Virus record (IMG/VR): IMGVR_UViG_3300032011_000001
Coordinates: 94,154-158,153 of that record
DNA: 64,000 nt
Source: a virus
Strand: one strand, 5' to 3'
Shown piece by piece: positions 44,129-53,252 of the stretch. Every line of letters starts with the position of its first letter. Positions within the stretch are counted from its first letter, which is position 1. A program made the position numbers and the translations under genes. The notes below the pieces were generated by a model that worked only from the letters and a program-made list of their open reading frames with translations, was not told where the DNA came from and did not search any database.

Positions 44129-45084
44129 TGTTTCTCCTGTTGCAGACGTAACTCTGCATCTGTATATCCGTCACCAACCGCCTGTGTACCACCGCCGCGC
44201 TTGGTCTGTGGTTTAAAGTTGATATTATCGCATATCTTCTTCTTGTTGTCAAGGCTAATATCATTTATCACGCAAACAGAAATGCCTTGCTCGTGTGGTT
44301 TAAAGAACATTAGGGTATCAAAGCCATCAATGAGTTTGTATTTTCTCATTATCTCAAAGCCGACGGCTTGCTTCCTCTCGTGAATTTTCTCTTTCATGGG
44401 AAGTTTTACAGTCTCTGCATAACACCCAATGATACGCTGTTCCGCTGCATCGTCAAGCTCGTAAACACACTCCAGCATCTTTTCTACCAACGAGATGTCA
44501 TCAGTCTCGAATTGAGCTGCAGAGCCCCTCACCTTTCTTCGGCCTGGGTAGTATTCATCGAGATAGGCGTCGAGGGCTCGGAGAGATGCATCTGATGTTC
44601 CCTTCAATGTTGCGTTGCCTGCCTTCACTTCGATGTGACGGTTTTTGTCTTCGGTGGAAACGCTAACATCTTCATCCCCAATGGAGGGGACTGCACCTTT
44701 CAGGATCATTAAGGAGAGAAGCTCTGCCTTTCCCTTCCCTTTGTTTGATATCTCTAGCATTGTATATCGAAACTTTTTGAAAGTTTCGTTCTCCCGCAAG
44801 ATATGGCCCTTGGGAAAAATGTCGAGTATTTCGAATCTCTCAACTGCTCCGGTTGGCAGGTCTGCCAGATTTTCCTCGTCAAGCAGTGCCCTTAGCATTT
44901 CAAACCCGTCGTAAGTCTTGCAATGGATGGCAAAGGCGGTGTTGTAGATCGCATCCTCAATCTTGGCCTGCAGGCTTTCTGAGCCTGACAGGGCTACCAT
45001 CTTGTCCACCAGTGGCTTAGCTGCTGCGTACCAGGCGTTTGAGTGCTCTTCTAAGAAGTTCTTTTGTTCTGTGTTTAATAACAT
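44125..45084 (-). CDS. Putative PD-(D/E)XK nuclease partner of the methylase
   Basis: A 319-aa unrecognised protein. Around residues 125-165, GKAELLSLMILKGAVPSIGD is followed ~16 residues later by RHIEVKAGNA, giving an E...D...ExK order compatible with a restriction-type nuclease core. A 4-base overlap with the adenine methylase supports a functional pair. The rest is helical (EDAIYNTAFAIHCKTYDGFE). It could also be a specificity or inactive partner; the nuclease call is tentative. Confidence 0.55.
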   Translation of the reverse strand: MLLNTEQKNFLEEHSNAWYAAAKPLVDKMVALSGSESLQAKIEDAIYNTAFAIHCKTYDGFEMLRALLDEENLADLPTGAVERFEILDIFPKGHILRENETFKKFRYTMLEISNKGKGKAELLSLMILKGAVPSIGDEDVSVSTEDKNRHIEVKAGNATLKGTSDASLRALDAYLDEYYPGRRKVRGSAAQFETDDISLVEKMLECVYELDDAAEQRIIGCYAETVKLPMKEKIHERKQAVGFEIMRKYKLIDGFDTLMFFKPHEQGISVCVINDISLDNKKKICDNINFKPQTKRGGGTQAVGDGYTDAELRLQQEKQ

Positions 45085-45093
45085 ACTCTACTC

Positions 45094-45219
45094 CTACTCT
45101 TTGTCTTTCTTCTCGTTAATCTTGTCAATAGTATAAAGGACTCCGAATGTTATCCCCGTTACGATCACAAAGTTTATTGCTGTGACTACCATAAGGTCGC
45201 CTAAGAATGCAAAACTCAT
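45094..45219 (-). CDS. Membrane microprotein (41 aa)
   Basis: ATG at 45217-45219 has TAGGAGAGAGT just upstream, an excellent ribosome site. One span (LMVVTAINFVIVTGITFGVL) and a charged tail (DKINEKKDKE). It lies between the polymerase and the 319-aa gene with no overlap, so it is a credible gene. Confidence 0.65.
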   Translation of the reverse strand: MSFAFLGDLMVVTAINFVIVTGITFGVLYTIDKINEKKDKE

Positions 45220-45227
45220 ACTCTCTC

Positions 45228-48200
45228 CTATCCCAACATCTTAAACTGATGTCGGATGCTTCTGCAAGAAAAACCCCATTGTTCGTCATACTGCAGTCTA
45301 GCCATGTAAGGGTGATTAATAGTAATCGAATCCTTACCCTCTTTTATACCCCAACACTTGATACTTGTCAAGACATTATTTTCATCAATTACTTCTACGA
45401 TCCAATAAGTCTTGTCATTCTTGGTCTTTCTCGACGTCACTTTGCGTGGAATGAACCACACAGCACCTAACTCTGGATCGTATTCTGAGATGGGTGGAAC
45501 GTATCTTTCTCTCAACCTGCGGATAACCGAGTCGTTGACAACCAAATGCATGGGAAAGATCCCTGTCAAGTTTACCAAGTTCTCGATCCTCTCCTCATTA
45601 GAGAAGTCCAAGCCTTCGCCTTCGGACAAGAGAAAGTCTTCGGCCTTCAGCAAGTTTTCCTCAAGGTTCTTCTCCTTGCGAGGTCTATCGAAAGCGACAC
45701 AGAACCAGAAATGGCGATCTCCCTTGAAGCGGTCATCCATTAGAGGCTTCAATGCACCAGAGCGACACAGCACGTCGAGGGCCTTCTTGTTTAATTTACT
45801 GTAGGTAATCTTCTCATTGAAAAGAAAGTCTTCAACATCCTTAAACGGACGGGCTCCCTCTATCTGCTCAATGGCCGTGAGTCCCAAGCCCTTAATTGAT
45901 GTAAGGGGCTGAATGAGCGTAGAGCCATCCTCGGAGATTTCCCACACCCTACCGGAGTTGTTGATATCCAAACTTCGAATAGCAAAGCCCTGGCTCTTGG
46001 CAGTGTTGATAGCTGCCTCTTTTCTGTTCTCGGGCTCTTTATCCAAGAATGCTGCAGTCCACTCTGCTGGATAGTAGTTCAACAACCAAGCACACTGATA
46101 GGATAGAGTCGCATATGAAACTGCGTGACTGGCGTTGAAGCCATAGCCAGAGAAGAATTCCATCTTCTTCCAGATGATCTCTGCGTCTTCAAGGCGCATG
46201 CCTTTATCGGTGCAACCCTCAAGAAACTTCTTCTCGATCTTGTCCAACTCCTTCTTGCCTTTGCCGGTGCCTTTCTTTGTCAGCAACTTTCTAAGTAAGT
46301 TACCTTCATCAAGAGAGACATTCTTTCCCATCTTGTGAGCGATCAATGCCAACTGTTCTTGAAAAATAATGAAACCATAAGTCTCTTCGAGAATCTCCTT
46401 CAACAGTGGGTGGCCATACTCTACCTCATCAGGGTTCAGTTTCGCTGCAACGTAAAGCTTATCTACATTTGCAGACAATGGACCCGGACGGAAGATAGAG
46501 GTAATGGCGGAAAGGTCCATTAGCGACTCTGGCTTTGCTTGTTTACAAAACTTCTGAGCTCCATCATTAGTGAATTGGAATACTCCTGTCCACTTTCCTT
46601 CATGAAAGATGTTCTTCCAGACCTCTTGGTTATCAAAGTCGATAGCTCCAGGGTGAAGCTTCTCGTTGTAAAAGTTCTGGACGTCTTCAAAGGTTGGGTT
46701 CTCAACCTTCATATGTCTCTTTAAGATATGTCGGATAGCTCCCTCGACCATACGGAGACTGGCTAGTCCAAGAATATCAAATTTAATAAAGCCCATGGGC
46801 TCCAAGTGTCTGACGTTCTGTCCTTCGGACCACGGAGTCTGCCTTACCCCACCAGAGGCGATGATGGGCATGTACTTCGTAAGCTGCTCACCAACGAGAC
46901 AACCACCAGCGTGACGCGAGGCAGAGCGCACTTGGCCATACAGATTTAAAACATGAGTCTTCACGTCGGGATACTTCTCAAGAAAGTTCCTCAGACTATC
47001 GCTATACTGCATGACCTCCTCAAAGGTCGGAACATATACACCCGCAGTCTGCCCCTTGGCAGCCTTAGCTTTTGGAGTAGCCTCACGCATCATCTTGCTG
47101 GTCACTGTGTTGACCTCAATAAAGGGAATGCCGTATAACTTCGAAATGTCTTTGATAAGCGAGCGCAACTGCAATGTGTTCCAGTTGGTAATTGGGACAA
47201 CGGTGTCCTCGCCCCACTCTTCAATAAGCATCTCCTTTGCTTCCATTGGTTCGGAGCAGTCATAATCGATATCGGGATAGTCAGTAGCATCTTTGCGTAG
47301 AAACCTCTCAAACTGGAGCTTGTACTTGATGGGGTCAATTTGTGTAATGTCCAAAACATAAGACACCAGTGACCCTGCAGCAGAACCACGTCCTGCGCCG
47401 ACAAGCTGTTTAGATGATACTCTATCAGAAATAGCTTTCATTGTCAAGAAGTATTTACTAAAGCCGCGATCTGAGATGACCTCTAGCTCTCCCTTTAGTC
47501 TATTGACATATTCCATATTCTTTGCCATGCCCTTCTTCTTTAGGGCCTCGATACATTGAGAGATGAGAGCGCGGTCTGCGGTCTGGCCTTTTGGTACCAC
47601 AAAGTCAGGCAAACGAACAGTGTTATCCGGGAAGAAGGCTTTTATCTTCTCGTGAGCAATCTGGTGTGTTCTTTCGATGCTCCCCAACACCAACTTATCG
47701 TCATACTCGACACCACACTTCTCAGAGTATCTCTTGTAGGACTCCCACATCTCATCACCGTTCTTGGGGTATAACTCATAAGACATGTCACTCAGGCTCT
47801 CTGGGAGTTCCGAGTCCATGCCCTTTCCTTTGGAAATCCACCCAAGCTTCTTATAAAGCTCTCGATCTTTCCATAGGTCTGGCGATGGGTAGTGACTATC
47901 CGCAGTAGAGATGAGAGGAACATTCATCTCGCCGCACACCTGAATAACATACTTGTTAATTTCATGCTGTTCGGGAATGGCGTTCCACTGCAGCTCACCG
48001 TACCAGTTGTCACCAAATATTTCGACCATGCGTCGAGTTGTCTCGCGCATAGCATCGAGGACAGCCTCTTCGCTCTCTTCGCGGTTCTCCCAGAAATCTC
48101 CAGCGTAAATACCACCCATGCAAGCAGAGGCGGCAATGATGCCCTCGGAGTTCTCAGCAAGGAGTTCATAGTCAACGCGAGGGTATCGAAAGAAGTTCTC

Positions 48201-48668
48201 TGGGGAATATGACTTTGATATCATCTTGAATAAGTTCGTGAGGCCCGTCTGGTTCTGTGCCAACAGCACAAGGTGCCGGCGCTTGTTGATATGACTCTTG
48301 ATAAGGGATTTGGAAGCATCTTCGTCCTCGACTGTCGTGCCACTCGCGTCTTCTTTGCTCTTCGTCTTCTTTCCGGCGTCATACTCATCCTTTACCTTGC
48401 GCCACTCCTCGACACTCGGAACAAAATAAGCCTCAACGCCGTAAATGGGCTTGAACTCACGACCCTCTGCCTGCATCTTCTTGCCATGAAGAACTTGGTA
48501 TGCTAGGCCGTTCATGTTGCCATGGTCAGTGAGAGCAAGGGCATCGCTACCATTTCCATACGCGAAGTTCATGTGATCCTGTGGGTATCCAAGGCCATCG
48601 AAAGGACTACCAGCAACCGAATGTGCATGAAGGCCAACGAACTTAATTTTACTTTTCTTTCTTTCCAT
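45228..48668 (-). CDS. dnaE: DNA polymerase III alpha subunit (family C)
   Basis: A 1146-aa protein, full DnaE length. PHP domain: LHAHSVAGSPF, ALTDHGNM, YGVEAYF. Palm: PDIDYD near residue 465 gives two catalytic Asp and KFDILGLAS near residue 628 the third; GAGRGSAAGSLVSY and SRHAGGC are the other conserved loops. The C-terminal part has an OB-like segment. It is the probable replicative polymerase, next to helicase, SSB and recombinase genes. No separate exonuclease, clamp or clamp-loader gene is in the window. Confidence 0.96.
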   Translation of the reverse strand: MERKKSKIKFVGLHAHSVAGSPFDGLGYPQDHMNFAYGNGSDALALTDHGNMNGLAYQVLHGKKMQAEGREFKPIYGVEAYFVPSVEEWRKVKDEYDAGKKTKSKEDASGTTVEDEDASKSLIKSHINKRRHLVLLAQNQTGLTNLFKMISKSYSPENFFRYPRVDYELLAENSEGIIAASACMGGIYAGDFWENREESEEAVLDAMRETTRRMVEIFGDNWYGELQWNAIPEQHEINKYVIQVCGEMNVPLISTADSHYPSPDLWKDRELYKKLGWISKGKGMDSELPESLSDMSYELYPKNGDEMWESYKRYSEKCGVEYDDKLVLGSIERTHQIAHEKIKAFFPDNTVRLPDFVVPKGQTADRALISQCIEALKKKGMAKNMEYVNRLKGELEVISDRGFSKYFLTMKAISDRVSSKQLVGAGRGSAAGSLVSYVLDITQIDPIKYKLQFERFLRKDATDYPDIDYDCSEPMEAKEMLIEEWGEDTVVPITNWNTLQLRSLIKDISKLYGIPFIEVNTVTSKMMREATPKAKAAKGQTAGVYVPTFEEVMQYSDSLRNFLEKYPDVKTHVLNLYGQVRSASRHAGGCLVGEQLTKYMPIIASGGVRQTPWSEGQNVRHLEPMGFIKFDILGLASLRMVEGAIRHILKRHMKVENPTFEDVQNFYNEKLHPGAIDFDNQEVWKNIFHEGKWTGVFQFTNDGAQKFCKQAKPESLMDLSAITSIFRPGPLSANVDKLYVAAKLNPDEVEYGHPLLKEILEETYGFIIFQEQLALIAHKMGKNVSLDEGNLLRKLLTKKGTGKGKKELDKIEKKFLEGCTDKGMRLEDAEIIWKKMEFFSGYGFNASHAVSYATLSYQCAWLLNYYPAEWTAAFLDKEPENRKEAAINTAKSQGFAIRSLDINNSGRVWEISEDGSTLIQPLTSIKGLGLTAIEQIEGARPFKDVEDFLFNEKITYSKLNKKALDVLCRSGALKPLMDDRFKGDRHFWFCVAFDRPRKEKNLEENLLKAEDFLLSEGEGLDFSNEERIENLVNLTGIFPMHLVVNDSVIRRLRERYVPPISEYDPELGAVWFIPRKVTSRKTKNDKTYWIVEVIDENNVLTSIKCWGIKEGKDSITINHPYMARLQYDEQWGFSCRSIRHQFKMLG

Positions 48669-48897
48669 ATAAAAACTCCTCTGCTAAACACATATCATGT
48701 ATGCTGATATAGTGTGTTCCTGACTTTGTATAAACCTTACAAAAAGTGTATGATGCATGCTCATTCTCGCTCATGACAATACCGGAAGTTATCTTGCCGA
48801 TGAATGTCTTCTCTCTCGAACCTGTCAAATGGAAGGATGTTGAATTATACTCACCTTCTTGGTTGACAAAGAACACCACGAGATCTCCTCTTTTCAA
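48649..48897 (-). CDS. SH3/KOW-like GDLV-family protein (82 aa)
   Basis: I start at the TTG at 48895-48897 because GAGGAGGGATCAA lies just before it and the product then begins with KRGDLVVFFVNQEGEY, the family opening. A longer ATG-started frame would overlap the upstream gene. Strands IGKITSGIVMS, TFCKVYTKSG and ISIHDMCLAE follow. It is coupled to dnaE by a 20-base overlap. Confidence 0.6.
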   Translation of the reverse strand: MKRGDLVVFFVNQEGEYNSTSFHLTGSREKTFIGKITSGIVMSENEHASYTFCKVYTKSGTHYISIHDMCLAEEFLYGKKEK

Positions 48898-48908
48898 TTG
48901 ATCCCTCC

Positions 48909-49694
48909 TCAGCTCTCTATTATACTCCATTTTTTTCCAGGAATCAAGTCTTTTGAGCGCATATCTATATCTTTTTTTGAAGAAATAAAATTTTCGTAAC
49001 TTTCCCAAGACGTTATGTCTTGGTGCCACTCTACCTCGACCTTGTTGTGGTCTATTTCCTGGAAGATGTCAAATACATCTTGGAGCCTTTCTTTTCCGTC
49101 TATCCTAATTCTTCTTCTCGCCTTGTTAAAGACAAGTTTGTTTATAGTAAAAGACAAGTTGTTAGATGTAAGCAACGACTCCTGACCGCACGATACTATA
49201 GTTGGCTTGTCTCTATCCAGAAAGACCTTTTTGTTTTCAATGATGCCTGAAATATCACAAGCCTTATAAGGAGAGCACACATAGTAGTTGTCTGGGGTTA
49301 TCCACTTGCTTAGTCCCTTTGCTATCCGGAATGCCATGAAAGAACCATGAATAGCTCCCCACGGGTAGGTGAGTCGGCCAATGTTCTGGTCCCTTGGCTT
49401 GATGGGGACATAATATATCGGTACCTTCGGAACATTGCTGGTTGAAACCTTATATTCATAAGTGTTATAGTCATAAGCCCACTCACCAATGTGGTCTTTG
49501 ACGAACGCGATATCTCTGTACTGAGAAACTATCCACACCGTGTCACAACCTGCAGCCAAACATTCGTTGATAGCGTTTTGTAGAAGTGTGTATCCGTTCT
49601 TCAACATTAGCATGCAATCATGCAATGGCGTGTCGAAGTACGTTCCTCTTTTGCAGATAGGGATTATTCCCGCTAAATGGCTTGAGTGGCTCAT
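48909..49694 (-). CDS. Nucleotidyltransferase-like (GT-A fold) protein
   Basis: A 261-aa protein. The N-terminal part has LAGIIPICKRG, then GYTLLQNAINECLAAGCDTV and WIVSQYRDIAFVKDHIG, which resemble the nucleotide-binding half of sugar-nucleotide or NTP transferases. A later PDNYYVCSPYKACD is in the place of the metal-binding loop but lacks a clear DxD. Activity is therefore uncertain. The start overlaps the upstream gene by 77 bases; an internal start is possible. Confidence 0.5.
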   Translation of the reverse strand: MSHSSHLAGIIPICKRGTYFDTPLHDCMLMLKNGYTLLQNAINECLAAGCDTVWIVSQYRDIAFVKDHIGEWAYDYNTYEYKVSTSNVPKVPIYYVPIKPRDQNIGRLTYPWGAIHGSFMAFRIAKGLSKWITPDNYYVCSPYKACDISGIIENKKVFLDRDKPTIVSCGQESLLTSNNLSFTINKLVFNKARRRIRIDGKERLQDVFDIFQEIDHNKVEVEWHQDITSWESYENFISSKKDIDMRSKDLIPGKKWSIIES

Positions 49695-50457
49695 CTAATA
49701 GATTATACTCTATTTCGGACAATTTATTAAACGTTTCGCGGAAGTGAATATTCTCAATGTCCGAATACTTGTTCATTCCCGCTCTCTTGATAACTCTCTG
49801 TCTATGGTCTATCTTTATTGATATTCTTTTTGCGTTACCCGTCTTTTTGCACAAGCCATTCTTCGAGCCAAGAACCCCGTTACTAGAAAGAACGTCGAAC
49901 AAACTTAGGCGCACAATTGGTTCCGAATACTCCGTGTCCGTTAGTTGTTCTTTTGTCATTCTAGACACAGAGCAATAGAATGTCTCCCTGTGAATAGAGA
50001 AGGTGAATAACTCTCTCATAAAGTCTTGGTCTTGAGTTAGGTTCACTAAAGTAGAGGGCTGGACGTTCTTGATGTGGAATATGTCGTAAACTTCCCTCTC
50101 TTCGTTTGGCTCATCTAAGTAGAGCTCTAGGCCGCTTACATTTTCGTCACTATAGAGCCACAAGTTTGCATACTCAAAGTATCTCCTCACCCCTCGTGCA
50201 CGAGCCTCTATTTTGTTTTCCTCTGGCAACACTGTTACGGTGGACATTATATCGCCGAAGGGAACAAGGCCCTTGAGAGACAGGCAGGCGTACAGCTTAT
50301 CCCATTCTTCTCGCTCTTCGGAAAAGGTAAACGGGGGCTCGCCATTCATGAAGAGTGGTACGCCGTGGTGGAAAGAGTGTCTCAAGGCTCCTATACAATT
50401 TCCTATAACAATGTCTATCAAGTTTCTATCTGCTTCCTGCGATACATCCCACAACAC
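49618..50457 (-). CDS. Unrecognised 279-aa protein
   Basis: Starts with GTG after AGGAGAGGTAATC. Alpha/beta protein with acidic turns (LYLDEPNEEREVYDIFHIKN) and a basic segment (NAKRISIKIDHRQRVIKRAG). It precedes the nucleotidyltransferase-like gene and overlaps it, so the two may act together. No motif was recognised. Confidence 0.55.
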   Translation of the reverse strand: MLWDVSQEADRNLIDIVIGNCIGALRHSFHHGVPLFMNGEPPFTFSEEREEWDKLYACLSLKGLVPFGDIMSTVTVLPEENKIEARARGVRRYFEYANLWLYSDENVSGLELYLDEPNEEREVYDIFHIKNVQPSTLVNLTQDQDFMRELFTFSIHRETFYCSVSRMTKEQLTDTEYSEPIVRLSLFDVLSSNGVLGSKNGLCKKTGNAKRISIKIDHRQRVIKRAGMNKYSDIENIHFRETFNKLSEIEYNLLDEPLKPFSGNNPYLQKRNVLRHAIA

Positions 50458-50653
50458 AAGAGATTACCTCTCCTACCTTATAGGATAATATGCTGCAATA
50501 ATACGTCGCATACACCAAGAACTCATATATAAGCTCAGAGTTTTGCGTTGCCAGTACGAACATCGAAGATGGCACAACAACAACAAGGATGGGACTTAAA
50601 ACCATACGGCGAAAACGCCTGGATTGTTTTTTCAGTTTCTCGTTTATTATCAT
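50426..50653 (-). CDS. Two-span membrane protein (75 aa), overlaps another frame
   Basis: Basic N-terminus (KLKKQSRRFRR), a span (MVLSPILVVVVPSSMFVLAT) and a second hydrophobic stretch (LIYEFLVYATYYCSIL). The start has no ribosome site. It shares 50535-50653 with the 48-aa frame, which has an excellent site, so only one may be expressed. Confidence 0.4.
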   Translation of the reverse strand: MIINEKLKKQSRRFRRMVLSPILVVVVPSSMFVLATQNSELIYEFLVYATYYCSILSYKVGEVISCVVGCIAGSR

Positions 50654-50681
50654 ATATTGTATTGGATAGCAAACGTTCCAC
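50535..50681 (-). CDS. Small protein (48 aa) with GTG start and strong ribosome site
   Basis: AAGGAGG sits 6 bases before the GTG at 50679-50681. The product is polar with a tetracysteine run (SHPCCCCAIFDV), encoded by TGT repeats, possibly metal binding. It conflicts with the membrane protein read in another frame; the ribosome site favours this one. It follows a hairpin (AATAGCC/GGCTATT) beyond the GroES-like gene. Confidence 0.45.
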   Translation of the reverse strand: MERLLSNTIYDNKRETEKTIQAFSPYGFKSHPCCCCAIFDVRTGNAKL

Positions 50682-50718
50682 GGGGTACCTCCTTGAAAAT
50701 AGCCTTTTATGAGTCGGG

Positions 50719-50985
50719 CTATTTAACCTCGCACAGAACATAGTTCGCTTGTAGTAAATAGTGTTCTTCACCTTTTACTTCTACTTTGCGAACCATATTC
50801 GCCTCTGCAACAACCAGAGAACCCTCTTGGATCTCTTCTGCAACAGAGGGGTGAACTGCTAAGACTTTTGCAACAACAAAGTCTTTAATAATCTGATAAT
50901 CATCCGGAAGGAGGATACCTGTCTCCTCAGTTTCATCTTCCAGAATCTCTATCAAAAGGTTTCTGTTTTTTGGGTATACCTTCAT
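50719..50985 (-). CDS. GroES-like co-chaperonin
   Basis: An 88-aa protein. MKVYPKNRNLLIEILEDETE, then TGILLPDDYQ in the place of the mobile loop, KDFVVAKVLAVHP and a final NYVLCEVK match the strand order and length of GroES (about 97 aa), like phage gp31-type proteins. It would cap the phage or host GroEL during capsid folding. Overlaps the following gene start by 4 bases. Separate from groEL by 15 kb. Confidence 0.7.
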   Translation of the reverse strand: MKVYPKNRNLLIEILEDETEETGILLPDDYQIIKDFVVAKVLAVHPSVAEEIQEGSLVVAEANMVRKVEVKGEEHYLLQANYVLCEVK

Positions 50986-51272
50986 CGGATACTCCTTCCG
51001 ACTGTCTCATAGAAGTCCCGAAGCTGCTCCAAGTCAACCTCGTCTTTAAACATTCTATATGCTTTCATAGCGAGCTTGATGTCTTCCTTCTCAAGCCACC
51101 CATTCTCAACATAGTTCTGCTTGAGAGCCTTCTTCTGCTCCTTGAAAGGCTCAATACACTCTTCGATACTGGCGATTGACTTAATGTAGTTGGCCACATG
51201 CTCCTCTGTAGAGAGTTTTTCTTCTTTTTCAATTTCACGCAAACTTTTGCTAGCAACACGATATTCTGTCAT
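50982..51272 (-). CDS. Unrecognised 96-aa helical protein
   Basis: Starts at the ATG at 51270-51272 after GAAGGAGATAAA. Helical, charged (SKSLREIEKEEKLSTEEHVA, EECIEPFKEQKKALKQNYVE) with a gap of non-coiled residues. First gene after the promoter at 51315-51342, followed by the GroES-like gene. Function is unknown. Confidence 0.6.
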   Translation of the reverse strand: MTEYRVASKSLREIEKEEKLSTEEHVANYIKSIASIEECIEPFKEQKKALKQNYVENGWLEKEDIKLAMKAYRMFKDEVDLEQLRDFYETVGRSIR

Positions 51273-51294
51273 TTTATCTCCTTCAAAATAATAA

Positions 51295-51314
51295 AAGAGC
51301 CTTTCGGCTCTCTT
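51295..51314 (-). terminator. Rho-independent terminator after the reductase gene
   Basis: Minus strand AGAGCC-GAAA-GGCTCT followed by TTTATTATTTT. The upstream edge abuts the -10 box of the promoter at 51315-51342, so transcripts begun there contain only part of the hairpin and escape termination. Confidence 0.8.
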
Positions 51315-51342
51315 AGTATAACACACATAAATGAAAAGTCAA
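51315..51342 (-). promoter_or_regulatory. Sigma-70-type promoter (TTGACT-16-TATACT)
   Basis: Minus strand -35 TTGACT at 51337-51342, 16-base spacer, -10 TATACT at 51315-51320. It drives the 96-aa/GroES-like genes. Confidence 0.6.
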
Positions 51343-51350
51343 GTGTCTTT

Positions 51351-53252
51351 TTACTTTATTTCGCATGCACCGCCAGCGCAAGCTAGCTCACCGGACAAAT
51401 TGGTGTTGTCGTCGTCTTCAACCACAAAGCGCAAGTCAACGGAAGATAGAGTCTCCATCATTGCTGCGTATGTATTTGCATCACAGTCCTCGAAAGGAGC
51501 TTGGACGTATGTTCCGCCGTCATATGGCAGAATTGAAAGACCATTAAAGTGTCCTCTGTTTTCCCACATCCACTCGCCAACGATATCCCACTCATGTTCC
51601 CTAACTGATACGGTAGCTGAAATATTGTGAGTATTCTGGCCCTTGATGTGGCCTGGTCTGATCCATTTTTTGTTAAACCACTTCACTCTCTCAAGCAAGT
51701 CAATTGCAAGCTCATGACGAAGAATTGCGTCTTCTGGCGCTTTTTGAGGAATACTGATCACTGCAGTGTCGTGTGGTCGGAAATATTCGTCTTCTACCAA
51801 CTCTGGGTGCCACTGGCTTAAATACCCATAAATAGATTCGTTCTTGCCCACTCGAATACGTCGAACATAGTAGTCATTGTGCCAAGCGTGAATACCCGAA
51901 CTACAACCTAGAGCCAGTGACGAGGTGCCTGCTGGCTTAATGGTAGTTACGCGAGCTGCTGGCTTAATGCCGATTAGTTTCGCTATTCTTCTATTTTCTT
52001 CTTTTGCGGCTGCTGCGGCTGCCTTCATGTCGTACTTCTGTGCAACGCCTGAGCCGATGCCAGTAAGACCGACGCCCAACAAGGCATCTTTCTCGGTCGT
52101 CTTTCTCCACACCGAGCGAAGATAGTGAAAGTCCGTATATCCAGCCTGCAATGTGCCAATCAGGGCTGCAGCGCGGGTTCTTTCTTCCAGGTCTTCCTGG
52201 CTCTCAATGTTGGAGACATTCACTTCACACAAGTTGCAGAACTGATATGGCCTTAGTGCAATTTCACAACATGGGTTTGTTCCCCAGTCTTTATCGTTTG
52301 ATAGATAAATGCCCGGTTCTCCACTGTTGGATAATTGAATTTTCTTCCATAAATCCATAAAAAATTCTTTATCTATCTGGTGGCGAAGCAACACTGCACT
52401 ATTGTTTGCTCTGCCTCTCTGTGGATTCTTTTCCCACCAATTACCAAATTTACAGGAGATCATTTCTTCATCGTCGGCAGAAAATAGCGATATAAGAGCA
52501 GCACGACGAATGCCACCAGCAAGAACCGCATCAGCGATATGGCAAACGACGTCATGTACTTGAATAGAGGAAAGCTGCTCACCGTCTGGTACCTCGTTAA
52601 GAATTGACTTTATCTGCCTAATACATATCTTCAATGGCTCTGGTCCGGGTGCTTTTCCGCCAGATGTCACAAGTCTGGCACCTTTTGGTCTAATATCAGA
52701 GAAATCAAAGTTTATCTCTGCACCACCTGTGAAATAAGACTTCATCAGGGCCTTTACTGCATCTGCCCAGCCCTCAATGGAATCCCCAATTAAAAAACGC
52801 TTCTTTTTGTCGTGTCTAGGCTTGCGAATTTCAGGAAGTTTTTCGACATGGTGTCTCTGGACCGAATATCCGACGCCTGTGCCTCCGAGCAGGAGAAATA
52901 GCGCCTCTGAGAAGGAACGCCAATCGTCCATCGGCATGAAAGCACAATTGTAAATTCTGTTTGGACTAATTTCGATAGGCTTGCCACCGAATTGCAAAGA
53001 ACGCATAGAAGGGAGTACTTTCTTAGCATGAACCAGTTTATATGCCCTTTCGATCTCAAAAGAAAGTTCTGGGTATTTCTTCATGTGCATTTCTTTGTTC
53101 CTGTTCACTATTTCTTCCCACGTTTCTCGACGCTTCTTGTCGTGGTCATAGCGAGCATATTTCATAAATACGGTGATATCGCTCAATATCCTTGTAGCTA
53201 CTTCGGACTCTTTATTTTTTGTCTCTGTTGATACTTCTGGTTCAGTGGGCAT
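51351..53252 (-). CDS. nrdJ: Class II (B12-dependent) ribonucleotide reductase
   Basis: A 633-aa protein of the monomeric class II type. LQFGGKPIE, then YNCAF with the first redox Cys, FLLLGGTGVGYSVQ, NPCCEI with the radical-site Cys, and the C-terminal pair CAGGAC that shuttles electrons. The Lactobacillus enzyme is about 740 aa, so this is shortened. It needs adenosylcobalamin from the host and no oxygen, unlike the class I enzymes of T4. AGTGGGCATTT-type context gives a weak ribosome site; overlaps the helicase gene by 11 bases. Confidence 0.93.
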   Translation of the reverse strand: MPTEPEVSTETKNKESEVATRILSDITVFMKYARYDHDKKRRETWEEIVNRNKEMHMKKYPELSFEIERAYKLVHAKKVLPSMRSLQFGGKPIEISPNRIYNCAFMPMDDWRSFSEALFLLLGGTGVGYSVQRHHVEKLPEIRKPRHDKKKRFLIGDSIEGWADAVKALMKSYFTGGAEINFDFSDIRPKGARLVTSGGKAPGPEPLKICIRQIKSILNEVPDGEQLSSIQVHDVVCHIADAVLAGGIRRAALISLFSADDEEMISCKFGNWWEKNPQRGRANNSAVLLRHQIDKEFFMDLWKKIQLSNSGEPGIYLSNDKDWGTNPCCEIALRPYQFCNLCEVNVSNIESQEDLEERTRAAALIGTLQAGYTDFHYLRSVWRKTTEKDALLGVGLTGIGSGVAQKYDMKAAAAAAKEENRRIAKLIGIKPAARVTTIKPAGTSSLALGCSSGIHAWHNDYYVRRIRVGKNESIYGYLSQWHPELVEDEYFRPHDTAVISIPQKAPEDAILRHELAIDLLERVKWFNKKWIRPGHIKGQNTHNISATVSVREHEWDIVGEWMWENRGHFNGLSILPYDGGTYVQAPFEDCDANTYAAMMETLSSVDLRFVVEDDDNTNLSGELACAGGACEIK

